Shown: positions 1-8,404 of the stretch, piece by piece | How positions within the stretch are numbered: position 1 is the stretch's first letter | Layout: the number at the start of each line of letters is the position of its first letter | NCBI GenBank assembly: GCA_964370165.1 | Contig: CAYJIG010000050.1 | Location: 1-15,326 of the forward strand | From: JAAYCI01 sp964370165 | GTDB lineage: Bacteria > Bacillota > Clostridia > Oscillospirales > Ruminococcaceae | DNA: 15,326 nt | Reading direction: 5' to 3' | Notes under the pieces: generated by a model | What the model was told of the DNA's origin: nothing | The model's database searches: none | The model's input: only the letters and a program-made list of their open reading frames with translations | Position numbers and translations under genes: made by a program

Positions 1-1472
1 CAGTATGCAATGCTGATTTCAACCTACGCAAAGGGGAAATACACTCTCTTCTCGGCGAAAACGGTGCTGGGAAATCTACTTTAATGAAAATACTTTATGG
101 TATGACCTCACCATCAAGTGGCGAAATTTTCATCAATGGAGAAAAACAACAAATAGACAATCCCACCAAGGCTATGTCGCTTCGCATCGGTATGGTTCAT
201 CAGCATTTTATGCTGGCTCCTGTTTTAAGCATTACCGAAAACGTAATCATAGGTGCCGAGCCAAACAAACATGGCATACTGGACCTTAAAGAAGCACATA
301 AAAAGGTACAAAGCTGGATTGATCGTTTGGATTTCAAGCTTCAGTCCACCGAGATTGTGGAAAATTTATCTTTAGGCGAACAACAGCGCGTGGAAATTTT
401 AAAAGCACTATATCACGGTGCGGAAATATTAATTTTGGACGAGCCCACTGCTGTGTTAACTCCGCAAGAAGTGGACGAGCTTTTTATGGTAATAAAAAGC
501 CTGAAGGAAGAAAATAAAAGTATCATCATAATCACTCATAAGCTGAAAGAAACCATCGCCGTGGCCGATAGAATTTCTGTGTTAAGGGATGGTACCATGG
601 TGGTGAACGACTTACCTGTAGGCGATGCCACTGTAGAGGATTTGGCAAACCTGATGGTGGGCAGAGATGTAGATTTGGCCATCAGTCGCCGCACCGAATG
701 TAAGGGAGCTGTACATCTGAATGTACAAAATATAAACCTTACCGTAAAGGGTAACACTGTCCTTAAAGATATTTCTTTTGATGTTAGCAAGGGCGAAATT
801 CTTGGTATTGCAGGTATAGAGGGCAATGGCCAAACCGAACTTATAGAAGTGCTGACCGGTCTATGTACTCCAGATAGCATGAATATGCAAATTGCCGGAA
901 AAACCATCAAAGGCAACGCAAAAGATTTTATTGACCAAGGTATAGGGCATGTTCCTGAAGACCGTTCCACACGTGGGCTGGTGCTGGGCATGTCTATTCG
1001 TGAAAACATCATCCTTGGCTATCACAGAACCAAGGCTTTTGCGGGTAAAGTTCTTTTGCGACAAAAGGAAATCGAAGAATATAGCGTTGAAAAGTCCAAG
1101 GAATTTGGTGTAAAGGCACCAAATGACTATGTGCTGTGTAATGCTTTATCGGGTGGCAACCAGCAAAAAGTTGTCTTGGCACGTGTTTTCAGCCAAGATC
1201 CCGATGTTATCATTGTGGCCCAGCCAACACGCGGCGTAGATGTGGGCGCACAGGAATATATACATAACAAGCTACTCTCGCTACGTGACGAGGGCAAAGC
1301 TATTTTACTTATTTCGGCAGACTTGGACGAAGTGCGCAGCCTTAGCGATCGTATTGCTGTGATGTATGACGGACAATTTGTGTCATTTGTCGACCCCGAC
1401 GTGGCAAGTGAAACCGATCTGGGCATGATGATGGCCGGAAGCACTGTATCAACAGGGGGTGCTCAAACATGA
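1..1472 (+). CDS. nupO: Nucleoside ABC transporter, ATP-binding protein (NupO/YufO type), 5'-truncated
   Basis: This is the tandem-ATPase subunit of a ribose/nucleoside-type (BMP family) ABC importer. It powers uptake through the two permeases that follow. The start lies outside the window. The frame is open from base 3 and shows a first Walker A (GENGAGKST, about bases 54-80), then signature LSLGEQQ and Walker B with LILDEPTAVL. The second half has a degenerate Walker A (GIEGNGQTE), a clean signature LSGGNQQK and a Walker B ending AQPTRGVDVG, where the catalytic Glu is replaced. This asymmetric pair is the family norm. About 489 residues are visible and the family is near 510, so only some 20 are missing. 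The stop overlaps the next start (ATGA, 1469-1472). The lipoprotein substrate-binding partner is not in the window and probably lies upstream. Nucleoside specificity is inferred from the salvage genes downstream. Confidence 0.93.
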   Translation, partial: VCNADFNLRKGEIHSLLGENGAGKSTLMKILYGMTSPSSGEIFINGEKQQIDNPTKAMSLRIGMVHQHFMLAPVLSITENVIIGAEPNKHGILDLKEAHKKVQSWIDRLDFKLQSTEIVENLSLGEQQRVEILKALYHGAEILILDEPTAVLTPQEVDELFMVIKSLKEENKSIIIITHKLKETIAVADRISVLRDGTMVVNDLPVGDATVEDLANLMVGRDVDLAISRRTECKGAVHLNVQNINLTVKGNTVLKDISFDVSKGEILGIAGIEGNGQTELIEVLTGLCTPDSMNMQIAGKTIKGNAKDFIDQGIGHVPEDRSTRGLVLGMSIRENIILGYHRTKAFAGKVLLRQKEIEEYSVEKSKEFGVKAPNDYVLCNALSGGNQQKVVLARVFSQDPDVIIVAQPTRGVDVGAQEYIHNKLLSLRDEGKAILLISADLDEVRSLSDRIAVMYDGQFVSFVDPDVASETDLGMMMAGSTVSTGGAQT

Positions 1473-2545
1473 CGGAAAAAATCAAAAGCTTTTTGGTAAA
1501 CACCGGCACGCTGAAGCTGTCTGTTTTATCTTTTCTTTTTGCTATTGTGACAAGCTCTATTGTTATGCTACTGTCGGGCCATAACCCTATTTCGGCTTTT
1601 GCTGCAATTTTTGAGGGTGCTTTCGGCGGACAAAGCGCTATTTTCAGGACACTTACACAGGCCACACCTTTGATTTTCACAGGCCTTGCATTTACCGTGG
1701 CGAAAAAAGCAACTCTGATAAATCTGGGTATAGAGGGACAAATGTATCTTGGTGCTTTGGCCTCGGCCGTTGTTGGAACAACAGATTTAGGCCTTCCGAT
1801 GATAGTGCATCTGCCTTTAGCGTTGATTTGTGGTATGTTTGCAGGTGGTGCTTATGCTATGTTGGTAGGTTTTTTGAAGGTGCGTTTCGGCTCGAATGAA
1901 GTTATTGCTACCATCATGCTGAATTCCATTGCAATATTCTTCGTCGATTATTTGTTAAACGGACCTTTACAAGCTGAAAATGCCCCCTCGGCACAAACAG
2001 CTCAAGTACTGGATACTGCATTGCTACCTAGGTTTGTCAGCAGCTATCAGCTTACCATAGCTATTATTATTGCTATTGTAGCCTGTATTTTTGTCAAATA
2101 TTCGATTGACAAGTCTGTCATAGGCTATGAAATACGATGTGTGGGTCAAAACAAACTAGCTGCCGAAACTGCCGGCATAAACAGTGGCAAGATATTGATT
2201 ATTGCCATGTTGGCTAGTGGCGCCATTGCAGGCCTTGCTGGATCCAGCCATGTACTGGGTGTGGACAGAAAGCTTATAGCAGGCTTCTCGCCGGGCTATG
2301 GTTTTGACGGCATTGCCGTTGCAGCTCTTGCCGGTGACAGTCCTGTAGGCGTAATATTTGCCGGCCTAATATTCGGTGCGCTACGTGCAGGTTCTTTAAT
2401 ACTTGCAACGGTTACGGATATTCCCACAGAGTTTGTCAATGTAATACAATCGCTGGTGGTTATTTTTGTAGCAGCTCCTCTTTTGGTTAAAGAAGTTATA
2501 AGCCCATTTAACCGCAAAAGCACAAAAAGGGAGGTGCAAGCATAA
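1469..2545 (+). CDS. nupP: Nucleoside ABC transporter permease 1 (NupP/YufP type)
   Basis: This 358-residue integral membrane protein is one half of the transport channel fed by the upstream ATPase. It is strongly hydrophobic throughout, with roughly eight to ten membrane segments. It carries the family pattern of the BPD_transp_2 permeases, including the NLGIEGQMYLGA region and the conserved segment FGSNEVIATIMLNSIA. The cytoplasmic-loop region YEIRCVGQNKLAAETAGIN resembles the ATPase-contact site of this family. Its ATG overlaps the ATPase stop by four bases, so translational coupling is likely. It ends one base into the next start codon. Length and position after the ATPase match the Bacillus yufP/nupP order. 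The exact nucleoside range cannot be read from the sequence. Confidence 0.9.
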   Translation: MTEKIKSFLVNTGTLKLSVLSFLFAIVTSSIVMLLSGHNPISAFAAIFEGAFGGQSAIFRTLTQATPLIFTGLAFTVAKKATLINLGIEGQMYLGALASAVVGTTDLGLPMIVHLPLALICGMFAGGAYAMLVGFLKVRFGSNEVIATIMLNSIAIFFVDYLLNGPLQAENAPSAQTAQVLDTALLPRFVSSYQLTIAIIIAIVACIFVKYSIDKSVIGYEIRCVGQNKLAAETAGINSGKILIIAMLASGAIAGLAGSSHVLGVDRKLIAGFSPGYGFDGIAVAALAGDSPVGVIFAGLIFGALRAGSLILATVTDIPTEFVNVIQSLVVIFVAAPLLVKEVISPFNRKSTKREVQA

Positions 2546-3462
2546 TGGATATATTTGCAAACATCGTTCCAATTTTAATTGCCAGTTTTTCTTTATCAAT
2601 ACCTTTGATTTTAGCCGCGTTGGGTGGTACGTTTTCTGTTCGTGGTGGCGTTATGGCTTTGGGCCTGGAAAGCATGATGATGGTGGGTGCATTTACCGCC
2701 ACACTTGGCAGTTATCTCACGCAAAGCGCCTGGATTGGTATACTTTGCGGTATACTGGGCGGTGTTGTGCTTGGCCTGATGCATGGCATATTATGTATCA
2801 GATACAAGGTGAATCAGGTTATCAGCGGCATCGGGCTGAACCTGCTTGCCACAGCGTTCACCACCTTGCTCATGCAGATGATCTGGGGCACAAAAGGCAA
2901 CTCACCTCAGGTGGCGGATATCGGAGGCACATTCAGCGAAGTGGTAGGGAAAATTCCCGTTATAGGCTCTTTCCTGTCACAGATTTCTATCTTAGGATAT
3001 ATCAGTGTTATATGTGCATTCGCCGGATCTTTCTTACTGTTTAAAACTGTGTATGGCTTACGTTTGCGTATTGTTGGCGAAAACCCGAAAGTTGCGGCCT
3101 CTATGGGCCTTAATGTTCGCAAAATTAAATATTCAGGTGTGCTTATCTGTGGCGCACTGGCGGGTCTTGGCGGCGCATATCTTTCCATCGACCACTTAAA
3201 CATGTATGTGCGTGATATGACAGCAGGACGTGGTTATATTGCGGTTGTTATTGCTATTTTGGCAAGATATTCCCCCGTAAAAGTAATTTATGCCGCGTTA
3301 TTATTCGGCTTCTTTGATGCTTTACAAATTTATATGCAAAACAGCGTTATACCGCCGCAAATAATACAGATGCTACCTTATGTTGCAACATTGCTGGTGC
3401 TCACCTTTGCGGTTAAGCACATCAGGCCACCGGCAGGTGTCGGAAAACATGAAGATGATTAA
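2545..3462 (+). CDS. nupQ: Nucleoside ABC transporter permease 2 (NupQ/YufQ type)
   Basis: This is the second permease subunit of the importer, 305 residues, hydrophobic, with about eight to ten membrane segments. Family-like stretches include GLESMMMVGAFTA near residue 40, YKVNQVISGIGLNLLATAFT near residue 90, and the loop RIVGENPKVAASMGLNV, which parallels the corresponding loop of permease 1. It starts inside the stop of permease 1 (TAATG) with GGGAGGTG upstream at 2529-2536, so the two permeases are translated together. The charged tail (GVGKHEDD) is typical of a cytoplasmic C-terminus. The heterodimeric pair plus one double ATPase matches the usual arrangement of nucleoside/BMP-family importers. 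Confidence 0.9.
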   Translation: MDIFANIVPILIASFSLSIPLILAALGGTFSVRGGVMALGLESMMMVGAFTATLGSYLTQSAWIGILCGILGGVVLGLMHGILCIRYKVNQVISGIGLNLLATAFTTLLMQMIWGTKGNSPQVADIGGTFSEVVGKIPVIGSFLSQISILGYISVICAFAGSFLLFKTVYGLRLRIVGENPKVAASMGLNVRKIKYSGVLICGALAGLGGAYLSIDHLNMYVRDMTAGRGYIAVVIAILARYSPVKVIYAALLFGFFDALQIYMQNSVIPPQIIQMLPYVATLLVLTFAVKHIRPPAGVGKHEDD

Positions 3463-3480
3463 TTTTAAGGAGGAAATATT

Positions 3481-5697
3481 ATGGATTCAAAGCTAAACAA
3501 AAGTAGCATTGCATATACCGACAGCCGTGTGTGCAATGCCCAGTATCCCAGTGTCGCTGTACTAGGCAGTGATGTATATGTCGCGTGGGACGAGCATAAA
3601 GACGGACATGATTATCTTTATGCGGCAAATCTTGTCGATGGTAAACTGAAAAATCAAGCTTTGCTGTCTCAAGGTGGCGACGCATTTCGTCCTGACATGC
3701 ATAGTTTTGATGGTAAAGTATGGTTTGTTTGGTCTGAATGCAAGGACATGATATGGACTTTATATGTTTCATGGCTTGAAAATGGGGTATACAGCAGCCC
3801 AATTATGATTGACCAAGGCATGGCTGTCTACAACCACAGCATCAGCGACGATGGCGAAAATATTATGGTATTGTGGTCTAGGCTTAGTGCACAGCGCAGT
3901 GATGCCATGCTTGCTATAGTAACTACCGCAGGCGTTAAAAGTGAAGAAAAAGTTTCTCAAAGCCAAAAGTCATATCGTCCCACTGCTTGTAGAGCGGCAG
4001 ACGGCAGACTTTATGTTGCTTACGACGTATTCGATGGCAAGGTGTATAATGCCGTGTTGCGTGTTTATGAAAGCGGTCAGTGGAGCGATGAACATCGCCT
4101 AAACGATGACGACGGTATGTGGGCAACCCAGCCAATTGTTGTGCCACATGAGAACGGTGTTATAGTCAGCTGGTATGATTTTGGCGCACAGTCTAAACTG
4201 TCTTATCTCTCTGCAAAAGCTTACTGGGACGGCAAACTTTGCTCTGAAAAAGCCCAGCGTTTTGCACAGCGTGTAAGCTGGTATCAAGACATGGATGCCT
4301 CGTACAACAAAGATTACGCCATCGTGGTTTACACATGGGGTAAATACAACGTGCATGTACGTGTGAAGAAAAACGGTGAGGACTGGTCAAAGCCATTCAT
4401 CATGTCTAATCAAGACGGCGAGTGTGGTACTCATCCGAAAATTGTTATTGATGATCAAAACGTCATTCATTTAGCATGGCAATTTTCACCTAAAAACGGC
4501 CACTATGATCGTAATGCCACAGCTATGTATAACACTATACATGTGGATGATATCGCTGAGTTCTTTGATGAAGCGGCCGAGTTAATCTCGGATAGTTTTA
4601 CCACACCAATCCCCACGCCTAAGGTGTTTGAAAAACCGACAAAAGAAGCCATGCAAGCGTGGCTTAAAAAGAACGGCTACAGCCAGAAAATAGCATTTGG
4701 TGATATTCATGGTCAAAGTGGACTGAGTGATGGTGCAGGCCAAATTGATCAATATTATCACTTCGCAATGAGCACGGCAGGCCTTGAGTTTGCTTCATTG
4801 ACAGACCACGACTCATATCCCGACTGGACAACAAAATCCGAATGGGAATGGATGCGTACTTCTTGCAAGCTGGTTAACATGGAGGACGATTTTGCTTCCT
4901 TGCTGTCATATGAGTGGACCCCGAACGAATATAGATATGATTACGGACACAAAAATATATACTATCCCGGCGATGATGGCGAGATGTTCCGCTCAAACGA
5001 AGTGGGTGGTATCACACCATACAAGCTTTTTGAAAGCATCAAGGCATACGGCGGACAGTGCATACCTCATCACCCTGCGGCAATGTGGGGTATGGTAAGC
5101 GCAGCAACCGACTGGACCTTCGGTGACGAAAGCGTTCAACGTCTTGTTGAAACATATTCTCGTCATGCCGCTTACGAGCGTTTTGAAGATAAATCTGTTT
5201 ATACAAAAGATCATCTGAAATGCGAAGGATGCTGTGCACAAGACGCATTGGCGATGGGACATCGCATAGGCCTTATTGCAGGTAGTGACTCTCACCAAAT
5301 GGAGCACGGTATCGAGGGTGGTATCATGGGCGCATTCTTGCCCGAAATCACAAGACAAAACCTGTTTGATGCCATGTTTGATAGGTTTGTTTTCGGCACC
5401 ACAGGCGCACGTATTTTACCATCAATAAAAATCGGCGACGCTGTGATGGGACAAGAAATCAAGTGTGCTAAGGATGCATCCGTCAATATTGATGTCAGTG
5501 TACTGTGCACACAGCAAGGTAAGGTAGAACTTATTAAAAACAACAAGGTAGTGGCCACACACGAAACACAAAACTTAGAGTGTGACTTCACCTATGTCGA
5601 TGATGATCGCAGCGAAAGTGATTATTACTACCTGCGTGTCACCCAAAATGATGAGCATATGGCATGGTCCAGCCCAATATGGGTGGATGCAATATAA
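3481..5697 (+). CDS. Seven-bladed beta-propeller fused to DUF3604/PHP-like putative metallo-hydrolase
   Basis: This 738-residue protein has two parts. Residues about 20-350 hold seven repeats of the form x-P-x-hydrophobic run-D/G-x-V-x-V-x-W/Y, near residues 22, 70, 117, 165, 216, 268 and 317, spaced 47-52 apart. That fits a seven-bladed propeller. Residues about 403-650 match DUF3604, a PHP-like metal-dependent family of unknown reaction: GDIHGQSGLSDG at 407-418, TDHDSY at 441-446, PHHPA at 529-533, GSDSH at 601-605 and the TTGARI block at 640-645. Residues about 660-738 look like a small beta domain. There is no signal peptide or membrane segment, so it is probably cytoplasmic. The start is supported by AAGGAGG 12 bases upstream. 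It sits mid-operon between nucleoside import and phosphorolysis, so a role in processing nucleoside-like compounds is inferred. The substrate is unknown. The canonical second His of HxH is Gln here, which I believe occurs in many DUF3604 proteins. Confidence 0.8.
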   Translation: MDSKLNKSSIAYTDSRVCNAQYPSVAVLGSDVYVAWDEHKDGHDYLYAANLVDGKLKNQALLSQGGDAFRPDMHSFDGKVWFVWSECKDMIWTLYVSWLENGVYSSPIMIDQGMAVYNHSISDDGENIMVLWSRLSAQRSDAMLAIVTTAGVKSEEKVSQSQKSYRPTACRAADGRLYVAYDVFDGKVYNAVLRVYESGQWSDEHRLNDDDGMWATQPIVVPHENGVIVSWYDFGAQSKLSYLSAKAYWDGKLCSEKAQRFAQRVSWYQDMDASYNKDYAIVVYTWGKYNVHVRVKKNGEDWSKPFIMSNQDGECGTHPKIVIDDQNVIHLAWQFSPKNGHYDRNATAMYNTIHVDDIAEFFDEAAELISDSFTTPIPTPKVFEKPTKEAMQAWLKKNGYSQKIAFGDIHGQSGLSDGAGQIDQYYHFAMSTAGLEFASLTDHDSYPDWTTKSEWEWMRTSCKLVNMEDDFASLLSYEWTPNEYRYDYGHKNIYYPGDDGEMFRSNEVGGITPYKLFESIKAYGGQCIPHHPAAMWGMVSAATDWTFGDESVQRLVETYSRHAAYERFEDKSVYTKDHLKCEGCCAQDALAMGHRIGLIAGSDSHQMEHGIEGGIMGAFLPEITRQNLFDAMFDRFVFGTTGARILPSIKIGDAVMGQEIKCAKDASVNIDVSVLCTQQGKVELIKNNKVVATHETQNLECDFTYVDDDRSESDYYYLRVTQNDEHMAWSSPIWVDAI

Positions 5698-5732
5698 TAG
5701 ACGCTCGCTAAATTAATAAGGAGGCATTTGTC

Positions 5733-6500
5733 ATGCAAGAACTGGAAAAGCAATTTCATATACATTGTGTAAAAGGTGATGTTGGACGTTATTGCATATT
5801 GCCGGGCGATCCCGGCCGTTCAGAGAAAATCGCCGCTTATTTTGACAATCCCGTATTTGTTGCACAAAACCGTGAGTACACCATATACACAGGCACTCTG
5901 CTTGGCGAAAAGGTCAGCGTTTGCTCTACCGGTATAGGCGGCCCGTCGGCTGCCATTGCCATGGAAGAACTACATAATATCGGCGCAGATACATTTTTGC
6001 GTGTGGGCACTTGTGGTGGCATAGATCTTTCGGTGGAATCCGGTGATGTGGTCATAGCCTCGGGAGCTATCCGCTATGAGCACACCAGCTGTGAGTATGC
6101 ACCCATTGAGTATCCCGCTGTTGCCAATTTCGAGGTGACAAGTGCCTTGGTAGAGGCAGCAAAAGCTATGGACAAAAAACACCATGTGGGTGTTGTACAG
6201 TGTAAAGACTCTTTTTATGGTCAGCACTCTCCAAACAAGATGCCTATAGCAGGCGAGCTGCTTGAAAAATGGGAGGCTTGGAAACGGCTTGGTGTAAAAG
6301 CCAGTGAAATGGAATCTGCCGCGTTGTTTGTTGTGGCTGATGCGTTGGCTTGCCGTTGTGGGTCTTGCTTCCATGTTATTTGGAACCAAGAAAGAGAACT
6401 GGCAGGGCTTGACCAAAAAATGGACGAAAATACCGCCTCTGCCATTCAGGTGACCATAGAAGCGTTGAAACGTCTTATCGAGTCCGACAGAATGAAATAG
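5733..6500 (+). CDS. udp: Uridine phosphorylase (nucleoside phosphorylase family I)
   Basis: This enzyme cleaves uridine, and often deoxyuridine or thymidine, with phosphate to give the free base and (deoxy)ribose-1-phosphate in the cytoplasm. It has 255 residues, the usual length. Phosphate-site motifs are LPGDPGR (23-29) and RVGTCGG (90-96, with Arg90). The ribose-binding block SEMESAA (191-197) is intact. The loop KDSFYGQHSP (158-167) is the base-recognition region and carries the Gln typical of uridine rather than purine phosphorylases. AAGGAGG at 5718-5724 supports the ATG. It complements the purine phosphorylase at the end of the operon. A broader pyrimidine specificity is possible. Confidence 0.9.
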   Translation: MQELEKQFHIHCVKGDVGRYCILPGDPGRSEKIAAYFDNPVFVAQNREYTIYTGTLLGEKVSVCSTGIGGPSAAIAMEELHNIGADTFLRVGTCGGIDLSVESGDVVIASGAIRYEHTSCEYAPIEYPAVANFEVTSALVEAAKAMDKKHHVGVVQCKDSFYGQHSPNKMPIAGELLEKWEAWKRLGVKASEMESAALFVVADALACRCGSCFHVIWNQERELAGLDQKMDENTASAIQVTIEALKRLIESDRMK

Positions 6501-6552
6501 TACGGATAAATATATAATAACTAACATTTATAAAAACCACAGGAGACATAAA

Positions 6553-7209
6553 ATGGAAAAACAAAAACTGGCAGCTATGTTTGATCATACCGTTCTGAAA
6601 GCCGCGGCTACAAAAGACGAGGTGGCTAAAATATGTGCCGAGGCACTTGAAATCGGTGCGGCTTCTGTTTGCATAAACCCCGCAAATATTGAACAAACTG
6701 CCAAACTATTGGCAGGCAGTAGCGTAAAAGTGTGCACTGTTGTTGGCTTTCCTTTAGGTGCAAACACCTCTGCTTGCAAAGCGTTTGAAACCAAAGACGC
6801 TATTGAACGCGGTGCGCAAGAAGTTGATATGGTTATCAACGTAGGTGCATTACTTTCCGGTGACATCGAAACAGTTTTTACAGATATCCAGGCAGTTGTT
6901 GAAGCTGCAGATGGCGTCACCGTAAAGGTGATCATCGAAACTTGTTATCTTGATGACGAACAAAAGAAAACTGCTTGCGAGCTTTCGCTCAAGGCCGGTG
7001 CTGATTTTGTGAAGACATCTACAGGCTTTGGCACAGGCGGCGCTACTGCACATGATGTGGCGCTAATGCGCTCTGTTGTGGGTGATAACATGCAGGTGAA
7101 AGCTTCGGGTGGTATGCGTGATTACGATGCCGCCATAACCATGGTAGAGGCAGGTGCCGACCGTTTAGGCGTATCGGCCAGCATGGCTATTTTAGAAGGT
7201 GCTGAATAA
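6553..7209 (+). CDS. deoC: Deoxyribose-phosphate aldolase
   Basis: This class I aldolase converts 2-deoxyribose-5-phosphate into acetaldehyde and glyceraldehyde-3-phosphate, linking deoxynucleoside breakdown to glycolysis. It has 218 residues, normal for the bacterial family. The Schiff-base lysine is K154 in DFVKTSTGFG. The second lysine is K183 in VKASGG, and the proton-relay aspartate is D92 in EVDMVINVG. The phosphate-binding end (GADRLGVSAS, 201-210) is also present. AGGAG lies shortly before the ATG. The stop is one base from the deoB start, so the two are probably coupled. The 52-base gap from udp is the largest inside the downstream half of the operon but shows no convincing terminator. 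Confidence 0.95.
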   Translation: MEKQKLAAMFDHTVLKAAATKDEVAKICAEALEIGAASVCINPANIEQTAKLLAGSSVKVCTVVGFPLGANTSACKAFETKDAIERGAQEVDMVINVGALLSGDIETVFTDIQAVVEAADGVTVKVIIETCYLDDEQKKTACELSLKAGADFVKTSTGFGTGGATAHDVALMRSVVGDNMQVKASGGMRDYDAAITMVEAGADRLGVSASMAILEGAE

Positions 7210-7210
7210 T

Positions 7211-8395
7211 ATGCGATATAAAAGAATATTTGCTATTGTGGTGGATTCGCTTGGCGTAGGTGCTTTGCCTGATGCGGCTGATTATGGCGATGCCGGTGCT
7301 GACACGTTGGCACACATAGCTGAAGCTGCAGGGCTCAGCATCCCAAACTTAACACGCCTTGGCCTGGCAAATCTTCACCATGTTCCCGGCATTGCACCGG
7401 TTGAAACCCCTTTGGGTTACCACGCCTATCTTCATGAAAAAAGCGCGGGCAAAGATACATTGGCGGGCCACTGGGAAATGATGGGCGTGCATACTGTAGA
7501 GCCTTTCAAAACTTTTTCAGACACAGGGTTTCCGCCTGAGCTTATTGCTCTTTTAGAGGAAAAAACATCACGCAAGATTATCGGAAACAAAAGTGCCAGC
7601 GGCACCGATATTTTAGATGAATTTGCCGAAGATGAAATAAATCACGGCCATTTGATTGTGTATACTTCGGCAGATTCGGTGTTGCAAATTTGCGGTAACG
7701 AGGATACCATGGGCCTTGATACGCTATATGAATACTGCGAAATTGCACGAGAAATCACCATGCGTGAAGATTGGCGTGTTGCGCGTGTTATCGCAAGACC
7801 TTATGTGGGCAGTAAAAAAGGCGAATTTGTCCGCACGTCAAATCGTCACGACTATGCCCTCAGCCCGCCACATGTGACATGCCTTGATGCGCTTAAAAAC
7901 AGTGGGCTTGATGTGATATCGGTGGGCAAAATTTACGATATTTTTAACGGTAACGGCCTTACAATCGCGCATAAATCTAAAAGTTCTGTGCATGGTATGG
8001 AACAAACCATTGAACTTTTGGACACAGATTTCACCGGTCTTTGCTTTACGAACTTAGTAGATTTTGATGCGTTGTGGGGACACAGACGCGATCCCGAAGG
8101 ATATGCCGCCGAACTGGAAAAGTTTGATGAAAAACTAGGCGTGTTTTTGCAAGGTATGAAGGAAGATGACCTTGTTCTTATTACGTCTGATCACGGCAAT
8201 GATCCCACACATGCAGGCACAGATCACACCCGTGAGCGTGCATTTTTGCTGGCTTATTCAAAATCAATGCAGGGTAGGGGTACTTTAGAAAAAGCAGACA
8301 CCTTTGCTGTTATCGGGGCTAGCATCTTGGACAATTTTGATGTGAAAAAGCCCAGCGCTTGTATTGGAAACTCTATTTTAGATAAACTTATTTAG
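7211..8395 (+). CDS. deoB: Phosphopentomutase
   Basis: This enzyme interconverts ribose-1-phosphate and ribose-5-phosphate, and the deoxy forms, supplying DeoC and the pentose phosphate pathway. It belongs to the alkaline-phosphatase superfamily and needs two metal ions. I chose ATG 7211 (394 residues) rather than the in-frame GTG at 7199: with ATG the protein begins MRYKRIFAIVVDSLGVG as in homologues, and AGAAGG at 7194-7199 can act as the ribosome site, whereas GTG would overlap that site. Metal and catalytic residues visible are D12 (VDSLGVG), T83 (GKDTLAGHWE), D286 and H291 (DFDALWGH), D327 and H328 (TSDHGND) and H339 (GTDHTRE). All are intact. It follows deoC by one base and is followed at nine bases by the purine phosphorylase. 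Confidence 0.95.
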   Translation: MRYKRIFAIVVDSLGVGALPDAADYGDAGADTLAHIAEAAGLSIPNLTRLGLANLHHVPGIAPVETPLGYHAYLHEKSAGKDTLAGHWEMMGVHTVEPFKTFSDTGFPPELIALLEEKTSRKIIGNKSASGTDILDEFAEDEINHGHLIVYTSADSVLQICGNEDTMGLDTLYEYCEIAREITMREDWRVARVIARPYVGSKKGEFVRTSNRHDYALSPPHVTCLDALKNSGLDVISVGKIYDIFNGNGLTIAHKSKSSVHGMEQTIELLDTDFTGLCFTNLVDFDALWGHRRDPEGYAAELEKFDEKLGVFLQGMKEDDLVLITSDHGNDPTHAGTDHTRERAFLLAYSKSMQGRGTLEKADTFAVIGASILDNFDVKKPSACIGNSILDKLI

Positions 8396-8404
8396 GAGGT
8401 TTTC

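Noticed and set aside
536..1012. 158-codon open frame on the minus strand
   Set aside because: It is antisense to the ATPase gene, with low-complexity Ser/Pro composition and no recognisable domain.
6513..6518. TATAAT before deoC as an internal promoter
   Set aside because: No acceptable -35 box is found at 16-18 bases upstream. The nearest CCGACA is about 23 bases away.
5970..6527. 185-codon open frame on the minus strand
   Set aside because: It lies wholly opposite the well-supported uridine phosphorylase gene and its composition shows no family motif or ribosome site, so it is a shadow frame.
7199..7210. GTG start extending deoB by four residues
   Set aside because: It would overlap deoC by 11 bases and consume the AGAAGG ribosome site. 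ATG 7211 gives the family N-terminus.
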